Shown here: positions 32,301 to 43,461 of the stretch, piece by piece
Layout: every line of letters begins with the position of its first letter
Numbering within the stretch: position 1 is the first letter of the stretch
Origin: Russula earlei
Taxonomy: Eukaryota; Basidiomycota; Agaricomycetes; Russulales; Russulaceae
DNA length: 64,000 nucleotides
Assembly: GCA_025769875.1 (NCBI GenBank)
Contig: JAGFNK010000015.1
Coordinates: 224,479-288,478, forward strand
Direction of reading: 5' to 3'
Notes under the pieces: model-generated
Seen by the model: only the letters and a program-made list of their open reading frames with translations
Told to the model about the DNA's origin: nothing
Databases searched by the model: none
Translations under genes and position numbers: made by a program

Positions 32301-34906
32301 ATGGTTCCCAATTTCCCATCGCCCGTTCTCTCTATAGCCGCCGATGCTCTCAGAGATCTCGACGGTGCTGATGCCGTTACTGGTCTCTGGTCAAGTACGT
32401 CTCTCCCCTCTCCCCCTCCATCTCCTTTCCTCACCCCGCACCCCAATCAGTCTTTACAAAGTGTAAAGAGTCCCTTCACGATGGCCGTCGCCTCGAAAAT
32501 ATCTCTTGGAGGCTCTGGCATTGTCATCTTTCCACTCCCAGATCCACTCAGCCTCTTCCCATCTCCCCACACTCCCCACAATCAAACGTGGCCCCTTGCC
32601 CTCTGACACCCGTATCAGAACTCGGCCTTGAGCATCCTGGCAAGTTGACTCCCTCTTCTTGGCTCCCAACACTAATCACTCTTTACATTTCTCCCACCCC
32701 CCGTCTCCAGCCCCTCCTCCACCTCTCACCAATGACACCACTTCTTCCTTTTTCTCGGCCACTCCACCCCCCCTCCATCGCCTTTTCGCCATCCCGCCAA
32801 AACCGAACTTTCCCGTGGGCAGGATCATATGCGATATGATCCCCCTCAGGTTTGACCTCCCCTCTATCAAACCCCCAACGCGACCACCTCGTCCCAAACT
32901 CGATCCCGTCATCGTCCCCCCAGATCTCGGTGCGACCGCCCTCCCACCCATTCCGAGCATGCTCCTTCCTCCTCCTTCAACCCCACCTCCCTCCGGATGG
33001 CCCCTTTCCACGTGTCGTAGTCGTCAACCCGACCCCTCACCCGACGCCTCCAGCCACCCCCGTCCCTCCTGGTCCTTCCACTCCCTTGCCAAGTATCGGT
33101 CAACATCTCGCCCCGCCTCCTCGGCTATCCGCGGCTGTGGCCCGGAATAATTCCCCGGACGCCACAACTCCTTCCAACTTGGCACCAATACCACCTGCCT
33201 CTCTTTCTCATATTCTGGCTCCGGTCCCTATTGCCCCCGTCGCTCAACCACATCCCAACTCCCGACTTGATCCTCATCCTCGTCCCCATCCGTCCCAGCG
33301 TCCCCACAGGCCACCACAACCCCTGGCTCCGCATCCCGTCCATGAGACGGTCAAACTTTCAGATCGACGGTTCTTCTTGCAACAGGATCAGTCACCTTCG
33401 CCAGAACGCGATGGCCCAGACCGTGGCTCGAACGGTTCCATCAGCACGGGTAAATCCCCATCCGAAACAGGCGAGCTGCAACCAAGCAGTGTCACTTCCA
33501 ATCAGACCCGTGCCAGCGCCGCCTCGGGTTCCTCCCATCCTGTTGCCCGCGGTCGCCGTTCCAAGAATCCTCCTTCCCGTCCGGTCCTCACACGGCTCAA
33601 CTCGGGTCGTCATATCGTCCAGGCTACGCGGAAGGACCCCACCAAAGCCCGCCCACCATTCCATCCCAACCCAGATAAAGCACCGAAAGTCGCCGGGCCT
33701 TCCCGCCAGCCACGCCCTCCCCTCGACCCTCTCCCACACCCACCACCGGCCAAGGTTCAGACTCGTCATATGAACGGTGCCACCGCCCCTAGCGCCTCGA
33801 ATACCCACGCCGCCACCACGGCTGCGCCGAGGCGTGGTATCGTCGTCTCGAACACCTCGTCTGAATACGAGACGACGGATACCGACGAGGATGACGATGA
33901 CTCGTGGGCTTCGGAGGGTGTCAGCGAGGGGGCCGTGGACGCCACAGAAGCAGGCACTGACAAGCGTCCTCCGACGAAGGAGGATATCAAACTAGGCGAA
34001 GCTGCTCTCGAGGCCCAGCGCCAGCGTGAGCTGTTCGTCAAGCAACCGAAGCGATCGTATTCAAACCTCGGTCGTACTCAGTCCGGTCTTCTTTCCCAAC
34101 TCCTCAACCCGGATCCGAACATGTTTCCTCCGGGACACCCGTCTCGTGTCACCTCTCCTCACGACGTCACTCGGCCTGGGATGCCTTCTGCGCTGACGTC
34201 GGGCAAGGCGACCGCTGCAATCCCCTTGGCTGCTCAAGTCACCGCGCAAGCTCCCATGGCGACCGCCACGTCGTCTACTCATGGCGGTTACCGTCCCAAG
34301 GGCCGTCCACAAGGCGAGGAGCTCGAGGATGACAGTGACAGCCCCGATGACCCGGACGATTCCATCCAGGTCTCGCGCAGCCTGGCGCAGCAACGATTGG
34401 CCGCGCTTGCCAACCCCTCCCGTCGGCGAGCGTCCGACAACCAAGTTCAGACGCAGGCGTCTGCTGTGATGCGACCCATACTGCCGACCGTTGCGACCGC
34501 ACCAATCCCCCTCAACCACCCATGGAATCTCCCCACGCCTGCACCGCCAACGACGCCACGCACAACACGGCGACAGATGCTCTCAACGGAACTTAGTGAG
34601 AGCCTTCGACGAAACTTGCTATGGGAACGACAGGTGAGCAAGACCAACTTGCTCGGCAATGCCGGTCGACGCAACGTGCTTGGTGGCGGTGGGTCGCGTC
34701 CTCTTCCGACGACGGTCAACGGGAATGGCACCGGTTATGGCCAGGCAGGTCCCCCCCACCAGCCACAGCCACAGCCACAGCCACAGCAACGACAACAACG
34801 TCCGGCCTCTGGTGAAGGTGCCGAGGACAGTATCGCTGAACGCAGACAACGTGCGTTGGCGAGAAATCGAACATGGGCGGACGATTTTCATTATGCGGGT
34901 TGGTAG
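32301..34906 (+). CDS. AreA GATA-like motif / DUF3295 protein (Mks1-like)
   Basis: ATG 32301 starts MVPNFPSPVLSIAADALRDL. After an intron (from gtacgtctc at about 32395 to ccaatcag at 32450) comes FTKCKESLHDGRRLENISWR, the AreA GATA-like (DUF1752) motif, which is not itself a zinc finger. One or two introns lie between about 32640 and 32850. The long last exon is Pro/Ser-rich and disordered, with an acidic block (SSEYETTDTDEDDDDSWASE) and YSNLGRTQSGLLSQLLNPDP. TRRQMLSTELSESLRRNLLW is the DUF3295 core. It ends ARNRTWADDFHYAGW. A PQPQPQPQ tract comes from a CAGCCA-type repeat (about 34759-34790). In yeast, the related Mks1 represses the retrograde/nitrogen response; a nutrient-signalling role here is an inference. 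The frame is intact in the last exon. Confidence 0.78.
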
Positions 34907-35487
34907 GCCCACGCCCTCATCTTCGTCGTTCGTCGTCTATTGCTGTGATCAATTTCCCTTTGCTCTCAACCCACTTCTTTCTCAGTCACGCGCATTTCTT
35001 TTCGCGGATCGCATTGTATATCAACATGTCTTGACCGCATCGTACCGTCTCTGTTACTCATCCTCCTCACCCCTGCCCCACATATCCCCTCTCTGGGGGG
35101 TTTACCTGTTCACGTGGCTACGGTGTTACTTTGTCCTCTCGCGTCTAATTTTTCTAGGTGATCGCCGTTATTCTCATTGTCGTTCTCTTGGTCACGGCAC
35201 TCATCACAAGCACGCCGGGTTAGTCTGTTGCATACCTGTAATACTAAGTTGATCATAGTATATATAATGTTAAGGTTGCTTTTGTGTTTTGATTGTCCAA
35301 TGCTGCCCCGACGTTCTCGTTCCCGACCCCATAAATAATAGATAACATGGCATTCGTAACATACACCGAAAGCAAGCACTGCTTGTGCGCTCTTTTCGTA
35401 CCAGGTAGAGTGCATAAAAGAATTCGCTGACCCATTGTTGAACGTGATCTCGCCCGACTGTCTCAATTCCCATCCCCCTCGGCATCC
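34907..35487. other. Convergent 3' region
   Basis: About 580 bp between the convergent ends of the DUF3295 gene (+) and the Clr2-like gene (-). It is T-rich and then A/T-balanced, with no supported open frame; probably both 3' UTRs. Confidence 0.5.
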
Positions 35488-36717
35488 CTACCATGATCTG
35501 CGGGTACGGACGACAGTCATAGTAGGGGACTCGGCAGGGACTGCCTCTGCCTCTGCATCCGCGTCCGCGTCAGCATCAGCGCCGGCGTCCTCGTCCTCGG
35601 CACCAGCCAAGTCATCCCCATCAAGCCGCGCCAGGACCCGCGCCCGCAGGCGCCTCAACTCGCGCGAGATGACGGACTGTTTATTGCTCGCGCCGTCCGA
35701 ATCGCAGTACTTGCACGAGCAGCGCGGCGACCGGTGCACGTCGAGCGTCCGGTGAGCGCCGCGCATCAGCCACTCGGCGTGCCTGACGAATTCGAGAGGC
35801 GAGGCGAACCTCGTGACGTCCGTCGGGCCTGCCGGTGCGTCGCAGAGGAGACGCGGCGAGCAGCGCAGGGTGGCGTTGTTATCGTTGTTGTCGTCGTTGT
35901 TGTGTGAGCGAACTCGGGAAAGGGGGGAGGGGGAGGGGGGGGGAGAAGAGAGGAGACGGGGAAACAAACGGGGGACGGGGGAGATGGACGGGAGGACGCG
36001 CACCGTAGAGGTAAAAGTCGCGTCGCGGTTGGGAGGGCTGCGTGCGGTAACGGGATTTGTGCAGGAGGAGGGCGTAGCCCTGGGGAAAGTCTGCGAGCGT
36101 CCAGGGCGAGCGACCCATCATGGCTGCAACGAGCGGTCGTCACCGGGTCGCGGTCGTGCGCGTGACGCATGTCGAGCGTCATTCGTCGACGGGTTCGCGC
36201 AGGGCAGTCGCGATGGATTTTTGGACCGCGGGGGAATGGGGTCGTGAGGGTGGTGGCTCGGAAGGACATATGGGTACGTACCGCCTAGCATGAGGGGCGC
36301 AAGGTACTTGGCGATCTCCGTACGCCATCGGTGCGAGTCTGGGTGATCGAGCGGGACATGGAGGTAGTAGTTTTGCCGAAGCGTGCCGCCTTCTTCCTCT
36401 GGCTCTAGGATCTCATGCTCAGTCGGTCGACGGCTGCTGTCTCCATCGGAGAGGAGGAAGACGAGCTCGCCCTCGTTTGTTGCCTGAAAATTTGGGCCAT
36501 CAACAAGCATGGGGACGAGAGACAGTGTTTGTGAGAAAGGCGGGCAACAGAGATGACTCTTTACAACAATAAAAATACGAAGAGCCTGGCACAGGTTCAC
36601 ACGCACCCGACCACCCTATTTCAATTGGGCCATCATCGTGCCATGGCCCGATTGAAATGGGGTAGTACTGTACTGGAAGTATATGATATGCTTACGGTAC
36701 AACACGTACAGCGCCAT
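35488..36717 (-). CDS. clr2: Clr2-like transcriptional silencing protein
   Basis: Probable start ATG 36717 with a very small first exon. The next exon gives YYPISIGPWHDDGPIEIGWS, then TNEGELVFLLSDGDS and LRQNYYLHVPLDHPDSHRWR. After an intron comes DFPQGYALLLHKSRYRTQP with RRDFYLYG. The last exon has TDVTRFASPLEFVRHAEWLM and CSCKYCDSDGASNKQS, the conserved block of the Clr2 family, and an Ala-Asp tract (encoded by a GCN-GAY repeat at about 35547-35602), ending at 35488. In fission yeast, Clr2 belongs to SHREC and promotes heterochromatic gene silencing. The protein is short for the family. The first intron would be only about 23-38 bp, so the start is tentative. The gene begins 55 bp from the stop of the next DUF6535 gene on the same strand. 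Confidence 0.72.
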
Positions 36718-36772
36718 AATCGCTAGACAACGAAGCAAAGCGTCCGATGTTGAACTTCTTTTCGTTCACCCC

Positions 36773-38806
36773 TCACACAATCTCCAACCCTACAGGAGTA
36801 AATATCCTCGTCCACGGACCATTGACATCAAGCGCGGCATGCTGTCGCGAGCCTCGTGGTACGCCTTGTATATCGAATACTTTCATGACCTCAGAACCAT
36901 CAGCGAATCGGGCGCGCAAGTCATCAGGCACGTCCGACGTATGGAGCTCGCGATGACCACATATTGTATTCAAAATGGCCTTGACCTCGACCTTGACCGA
37001 CATGTCCGGTCCAGTCTCCAACTGGCGCAGGAGAGGGAGCGCGTGGTTCAACAAATTGGCCGCCACGGCGAGATGCAAATGACCCCCCCGGTGATACCAC
37101 CTCTCGACGTCCGCGGAGGTGGCCCCAAGTTGGCGCTGGAGAAGGGCGGAGGCATCGGAATGAGGGCATAGCCACCTACCATCTCTCCGCATGACGGAAA
37201 TCAACGCCTGAATGCAATGTGCTCGGATTGCTATGAGAGGGTCCAAATCCGTCGTCATGTTCCCGGCTACTGCCCACGTTTCCGTTGTGAGTAGTCCCCA
37301 TGGATCGTTGGTCACCTTTCCCCACTGATCCCAAATCGCCCGAAAATGACGATCGATGGTTCCGGAGAAGCACCAGATGGCCCCGAGGCAGGCGGTGAGA
37401 CGTTGTGTTCGGATCCCTTCTGGGAGAAGACCGGTCGTACACGTCGCAAGGAGTTTTTCGGCAACAGGGTTGACTAATCGCTCCAGTTGTCCCTTGAGCC
37501 CTTGCGAATGATGACCCGTCGACCCTTGGAAAAGCCCTGGGAGGCCATCAAGGAAATCTTCCAACTCGTTGTCATCGTCTAGGGACAATAGCGTCCACTT
37601 CAAGGCACGGGCATCGGCCTGCGAGGTAAGGTTAGCGGCCGCCTGTTCGAGTGTGTATCGCATGCCCTGTCCAATCTTGATCCGGCGATCGTGAATGGCC
37701 TTCTTTACCGCATCAGTTCGTCGGCGTAGCCACAACTTGAGCAACGGTGAAGCTTCGATGATGAACCAAACGAGCGCCGAAAGCGGGGTTTGGTAAGGGG
37801 AGCTGGGAAAGTATAGAGGCATGATGGTAAGCAGAAAGTAGATCAGCACTCCGAGCGTGAGCAAGGCAAGCATCAGGTAGGCGATGATGTGGTTGATGTG
37901 GAAGAGAAAATCGACGAGCCCTATGTAGAAGATAAGGACAGATGCGTGCAAGAGTGCAGGAAGGACTTCGACCGCCGCTGCAAGGGCAAATTTCTCCACT
38001 CCATCTGCAAAAAAAGCGCGGATCCGCGCACGCTTTGGAGGGTTGTATGGTCTATCCGCTACCTGAACATATCTCCGGGTCCACTGTTGCATGAGGGTAG
38101 CCCACAGTGCGCAGGCAGTGCTCGTGCTCAGGCTAGTAAACCACAGAGCGTTCACACGTACGACCCAAGCGGTGGGTTTAAAGGAAGATTGGCTAGGAAG
38201 AGTTGCAGGTGGCGACAATGATGTTCCATTTGGGAGTGCCGACAACTGTTGAGAGATTTGAATAAGCAGCTGGTTGGTGATATCGTTTGGATTGGGCTGC
38301 AACTGCGGATAGCTGACAACGAGAAATGCAGCTATGGTCGCGAACAAAAGGCCGGTCTGACGGGGGCAGGTGGGTATAGTCCTGGTGATAAAGAAAGTAT
38401 GACGCACAAACACCAACACCCCATCTAGGTTTGCCGTCCAGCTGTCGGAGTGATCTTTGTCGAACTTCTCTGCTTGGGAAAGATACAATCCCCATATTTT
38501 GGCTGACGGATCGCTATACATAGTTTGTCCAGTAAGGCCTGTGTCTCTTCGATGATGATTCATGGCCTGGTGGAATCCGGGGCTTAGGGCACGGCCAAGT
38601 ACATCGCCTTGGAGCCGGGTGAGCGGCCATGTAGAGAGAGGGCAACGGGAGCCGTGTTATTCACCTTGTTGGGAGACCTTCTCCTCGATGATCGAGGGGT
38701 CGGTGACATAGACGGACCGAGGAGAGCCGACATCAACACCGAGAACTGTCGATCCAACAAACGCCCCGGTGGCCGAATCTGAATGTGCAATTCGCAGGGC
38801 GCACAT
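36773..38806 (-). CDS. DUF6535 multi-pass membrane protein, intact copy
   Basis: The main open frame starts at MNHHRRDTGL (38563), but an upstream exon from ATG 38806 (MCALRIAHSDSATG, ending SIIEEKVSQQ) matches the equivalent exon of the 9928-12028 copy and should be joined through an intron of about 100 bp. Core motif SDPSAKIWGLYLSQAEKFDK is DUF6535. Hydrophobic segments: TGLLFATIAAFLVVSY, WFTSLSTSTACALWATLM, and a long hydrophobic block around LLHASVLIFYIGLVDFLF and LGVLIYFLLTIMPLYF. The remainder is a large soluble C-terminal domain (LDGLPGLF, IWDQWGKVTNDPWG, ending TPVGLEIV). A 51-bp intron at 38357-38407 is a multiple of three and lacks stops, so both spliced and retained forms keep frame. 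The function of the family is unknown. Confidence 0.85.
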
Positions 38807-39387
38807 GAGATTTCAAGCTCTCTCCCAACGGAGGATGAGAAATATAGAATACGAACTGTCCAAAGACGGGTATTCGAGGTGGGACTGAACTGGATCTCTG
38901 TCCATCTGGAGTAGAGAAATCGTTTAGCGGGTGACAAGGATTTGATTGAGGACGCAGGAACAACATTGTGGGCCCCGACAGGATACAAATAGCGGGCGCA
39001 AGGATTGATAATGATGTCCATGTCTTACAATTCAATCCCGGCGGCGATGATATCGTTATCGACTCTCGATAATTGGCTGATAAACATTTGACGTCTGTCA
39101 ATCAAGGAATCAGGTCGGAAAGGTTGTTTCGTTGCAATGCGCTCGTCGTCCCAAGCCAGTCCCTACTCGAGTGGACTCACCACGTTCACTCAGCCAGTAG
39201 CCATGATCAAATACTCAAAAAACTCGCCAGAGAACCATAAGCAAGCTTAAAATCCAGCTGGCTGGTATATAGGTGAATTGATATACTAAAAGCGTCCGTC
39301 TTCGCCATGCGTCCGCGACAATCATTCCCCAAACTCCTACCCTCAAAACGATCGTTGCCTGATCATGACAACATCAAGCACGTGCAT
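38807..39387. other. Intergenic stretch between two minus-strand genes
   Basis: Holds the putative promoter of the DUF6535 gene and the 3' end of the MP88-like gene. Open frames overlapping 38733-39101 on the minus strand are readings of the DUF6535 first exon in other frames. Nothing else is supported. Confidence 0.45.
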
Positions 39388-40797
39388 TCACGCAAGGAAA
39401 GCAATAGAGAAGGTAACACCAAGGATAGTCGAGAAAAGGGAAATTGTGACAGCTCCCGCGCCATTAGACCCAGTGGCCGAAGCACTGGCCGCACTGGCCG
39501 AGCGACTACCGGAACCGGGACCATTGCTCGCTCCAGTAGGAGACGTCCCACTCGCGGTGGATGTGGAGGTGGCGAGAGAGAGAAAATCAGTGTAAAGCGC
39601 GGTACTCTGATAGGTTTGACAGTTCGAGCTGGACGGGACACGCGGGGTGTAGGGAATCGTAGTGATGGGGCCAAGCGACTCGGGAGGCTGGGCGTATGAC
39701 GAGGTTTGTCCGTTCACGGTATAGATTCCAGGAATATCCATAGGATCAGAATCGCAACTTTCGAACACATTGTTTTGGGCATTGTTAGGCATGTTGTAAG
39801 GAAGGCCGATGCGATCGAGAGTGTGTTGGCAATAGCCGGCCGGATTTGGTCCGTTAGGGTCGCAGACCTTGACACCAACCACGTTCCCGCCCTCAAATCT
39901 GTAAAAGATAAGATAAAAAGTTACGAATAGACGACGACATTACAACGCACACGTTCCAGTATGAGGTTTGTTGGAGGGTCGATTGATTATTGAATGCTGA
40001 TGTATATACCATGCCGCCTATAGGATTGCCCAGCTGAAATGCAAGACCATTAGACCGAGTATTCTGGAAGGCAACCTCACAAGATCACGCACACCATCCT
40101 GTCCCCAGCCATCAAGCTCACCACCGTAGTCACCGGCTTGAAGATTGATTTTCGTCTGATCGACGAAGAGGACAATTTGAATGTAGTATGGGGTGCGCAG
40201 CATTTGACCACCCGTGATAGTACCGGGGGGGATTCCGCGGGTACCATAACCATTCTTTGTGCACCAAGATACTTCAATACCTTCCGTATCACCAATGGTA
40301 GAATTAGGTTGCGGGGGCGCATAGGTACAAACGTCTAGGCGGAATATTAGTTTATGTTTCGGATAGAAAGCTCCCACGGAATGCACCAGATAAACTATTG
40401 ACAATAAGAGTTTGGCACAATGACTGCTGATTTTGAGTGCTAGCATTGCACTGATTGTAACCATACTGAGTGCCCCGGACATATTGACCTGTGATAACTT
40501 GGTACGGCTAAGGAGAACAAAAAAAAAAAAAAAAAAAAGGCAAGGAAACAAATAAGGGAAAGGACCAAAATAGATTGAGAGAAAAAACCGTACCAATGCC
40601 GAATAGGGGTAGTGGATGCTGGCAAGCGGTGTTGCTGGGAACGTGGGGACAGTGGGGGAGGCTGAAATGGTGGATGGAGCCGCCGTTACTGTGGGGGAGC
40701 CTGAGCCCGAAGGGGTAACGGACTGGCAAGCAACGTATGTTAAAGAGACGAAGGCGACGAGAGCGGAAAGAGCGGAGCGGGCCATTATGGCGACCAA
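39388..40797 (-). CDS. MP88-like (macrophage-activating glycoprotein family) GPI-anchored secreted protein
   Basis: ATG 40797 or 40785 gives a signal peptide (MARSALSALVAFVSLTYVAC) followed by a Ser/Thr/Pro-rich stretch. After introns come TQYGYNQCNASTQNQQSLCQ, then DVCTYAPPQPNSTIGDTEGI, WCTKNGYGTRGIPPGTITGG, DQTKINLQAGDYGGELDGWG, and CDPNGPNPAGYCQHTLDRIG with VFESCDSD and ESLGPITTIPYTPRVPSSSN. The C-terminus is a Ser/Ala/Gly-rich region with a hydrophobic tail (FSTILGVTFSIAFLA), a GPI-attachment signal. Paired cysteines are family-conserved. These are cell-wall or plasma-membrane mannoproteins of basidiomycetes; the Cryptococcus homologue is immunogenic, but the biochemical role is unknown. 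The first intron contains a 20-base T tract (A run 40519-40538 on the plus strand). The frame is intact. Confidence 0.85.
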
Positions 40798-41110
40798 GGT
40801 GAAGAAAAGCAGAAAGTGACGAAAAAGACCAGGAGGTAGGTAGAAGGAAGTGTGGTGCGGCTAGAGACGGGTTTTAAAAGACTTTTTCGGCATTTTGCGG
40901 TAACAGCCTCGATTACCCTGCGTTACATAATCTAAAAGTTGCGCACGGACCAATGCAGCTTGACTTACACGTGACGTGGTGGTACGCGTTTTTGGTTGTT
41001 GATTGGGCGCGTCTCTGGACTGACCAAAGGAAGGATATTCAGACCCCGACTTATAATATAAAGGCGTCTCCTCATGGCCCCTTTTCACTTGCTTTTTTCT
41101 ATCGCTCGCC
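40798..41110. promoter_or_regulatory. Divergent promoter between MP88-like and HMG-box genes
   Basis: Only 313 bp separate the divergent starts, so regulatory sequence is shared. A good TATA-like TTATAATATAAAGG (41051-41064) lies about 50 bp before the HMG-box ATG, followed by a pyrimidine-rich leader. The element is seen directly; its use is inferred. Confidence 0.55.
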
Positions 41111-41612
41111 ATGGCAAGGACTGCAACAGGTAACATATGCTCCTTCATCTTCTCTCCCATCAATCTCATTCATCCCCTACAGAGACCACAACCAAGACAG
41201 CGACTCGTCGTGCTAACGCCAAGTCTAAAGATGGTTGGCACTTCATTTCGGTCGTATATGCACGTATGCTCACAAGCAACGCGTCTATCAGCTGACGGAA
41301 AAGTGAAGCGCGCGCCATCCGCATACAATCTCTTTGTTAAGGAGCACATGAAGACGTATCTTGCAGAACACCCTGGCAAAACGAACAAGGATGCCATGAA
41401 GCACGTATGTCTCGCAGTTGTCTTCAATTATTTCTACCAACTGTCGGCATGTCCAGATTGGTGCACTTTGGAAAGATGCACCCGAGAATCCTAAGTGTGG
41501 TCAGGAGACCAAGGAGAAGGCATCCAAAGCTCCTAAAAGGCCAAAGAAAGTTGCAGCTGATGTCTCCGAGGGTGCTGAGGGTTCCCAGGACGAGCCCGGT
41601 AGCGACGACTAG
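41111..41612 (+). CDS. NHP6: HMG-box DNA-binding protein (Nhp6-like)
   Basis: Four exons. ATG 41111 (MARTAT), then TTTKTATRRANAKSKDADGK across an intron whose splice GATG|gttggc...atcag|CT keeps frame. The HMG box reads KVKRAPSAYNLFVKEHMKTY, PGKTNKDAMKH and, across an intron (about 41404-41458), IGALWKDAPENPK. A Lys-rich stretch and an acidic tail (GSQDEPGSDD) end at TAG 41610-41612. About 110 residues, one HMG box, basic N-terminus: the layout of small non-sequence-specific chromatin proteins such as Nhp6, though fungal box proteins of this type are also likened to YABBY. Bends DNA and assists nucleosome remodelling. Intact and driven by a TATA promoter. Confidence 0.82.
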
Positions 41613-42479
41613 ATGTTTTGTGATTTCTTCGCTCCCGCCAGGGTCGGTCGATTTCATTCCTGTTCGGTACGTTATCATTGCCTATTTCGCATCGGCCGTA
41701 TTACCTTGTATGTTTTCATATCAATTATGCCGTTGTGCTCTCGTGCTGTAAACTGGTGTCGCGATCTGCAACCGGGTATGCATGGCGGCCAAATCACAAT
41801 TCCTAACGTGTACTCGCAAGTTCCCACTTGGCTATGGCAATCTACATTAGCGTCTGCTGTTTACTGCGTCATTTCACTGCCGTTACTTCCATTCGATGCT
41901 CAGGCGCGAGGACGCCGCCTGTAATGCTCACTCATAAAACTTGAGGAGCATGACAGTCCGCCATATCTTCTCATCCCTCTTTTCCGTCCTCGTCATAGGA
42001 TCCGCTGCATGGACGCGTCATCGAAAAGGATGGTATCAAGTACATCTTGAGGTCAGCGAGCACCGTTATAAGTCTGAATCGCATTGATGCAGCCTTGGAT
42101 AGTACGTGTCTATGGCGCGTTCCTCTGTCATGTACGGTAGTCTGGTGGACATTGTGGATATTCGGGCACTTGGCTCGTACAAACTGCATGATCGCATACG
42201 AACAGGAAGTACCACCAAACGCGAGACAACGCCATCGACGCCGACAGGATGAGAAACGCGTAATGTTAACATGACGGCATTGTTGCATCTGCGGTGCTCC
42301 TTTCGAAGATGCAGCCACGGGAAGACTGAACCCTCGTAAACATGGCAGTTTGCTTGTTTATGTCTGACCTAGTATTTAGGAATAGTAGCCACAGCACATC
42401 CAGCGTGGCATTATTCACCCCATAATCCAGCAGCCGGGAAATAGGTGGACACCACACAGCTGACGTTTGGCGATTACGT
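41613..42479. other. Intergenic stretch
   Basis: 3' region of the HMG-box gene and no supported gene. A short protein-like frame (DPLHGRVIEKDGIKYILR, about 41997-42050) is followed by a possible donor site but has no traceable partner exons. Confidence 0.4.
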
Positions 42480-43080
42480 GCCCGCTTTGGAGAGCTATAT
42501 GCAAACAGTGATGTGCGCGACAAAGTCCGTCACAGAAACGTCAAGAGTGCGCAGGGCTCGAAGACGCCGTGTGTTGTGGAAGCGCAAATCCAAGGACTTC
42601 ACGGTCGCAAGTTGGCAATAGCAATGTGAGGAGAACGCGTGAATTGTCAGCGCGTCTGTCCTCGTGCGGGTGTCTGCGGAGACAATAGTTACTGACTCAA
42701 CAAGACGTTCAACATACGGGAAGTGGAGGGAAAGAACGGGGTGACAATTGCACCACAGAAGTAGCCGGGATTGCAGGCTCAGGAGCAGGAGATTCGCACC
42801 TAGACGTTCGTAAGAACGTCTCATCCCTTGAGGCACCTCGTCCAAGGTTCAATATTTTGATGGCCTGCTCAGCGCGTCGAAGTGCCTCGACGTACTTGTG
42901 GCCGTCCCACTCTTCGTGGTAGCGGCAAGTGCTGACTGAGGGGACTGTAATGGCAGTAGTGAGGCAGTGGCCTCAGTTCTGAGTGGTGCAATAGTCGTGG
43001 GGAGTGTCACATTCTTTGGTGAAATGCCCAACAAAGCCGCAATGTTTGCTGGTTATGACGATGGCGAGTGATGAGTGCAG
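42480..43080 (-). pseudogene. Decayed fragment with a CCHC-like knuckle
   Basis: Reading leftwards, a stretch near 43040 gives HCGFVGHFTKECDTPHDYC, then (after an in-frame TGA) a second Cys/His-containing piece and WDGHKYVEALRRAEQAIKIL. The first piece resembles a CCHC zinc knuckle with its first Cys missing. Downstream the frame decays with multiple stops. Family unknown; retroelement gag or an RNA-binding protein are both possible. Confidence 0.25.
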
Positions 43081-43461
43081 GGTTTCTAAGTGGGTGGCGT
43101 CGATGGAATCTCAAAGCAAGAGCTTGTTGTTGCCTACCACGCGACACAAAGACAAAACGCATTACTGAAACACCCGTCTACGTTCGACGCCGCGTTCTTG
43201 GGAAATCTGCAACTCCCGTAAAAGGCCTGAGTGCAGGTGCATCTCGTGACAGTTTTGCATTTTTGCATCCCGCTAACTCGTCTCGTCCACTGGACCGTGT
43301 TGATCGTTGCGGTAGAGGGCCTGCAGAACACGTTCATGTGGCCATTTCCTCATTACTGCCAAGTTGCATCAGCCTACTCACTTGCCATTGACTACCAGCT
43401 TCGCCTCAAAAGCCTGTATCATTCCTCAACCGTTGTTGCATTTCGTCGGCACAGAAAAATC

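Noticed and set aside
36683..37171. Plus-strand open frames opposite the DUF6535 gene
   Set aside because: Antisense shadow of a conserved coding sequence.
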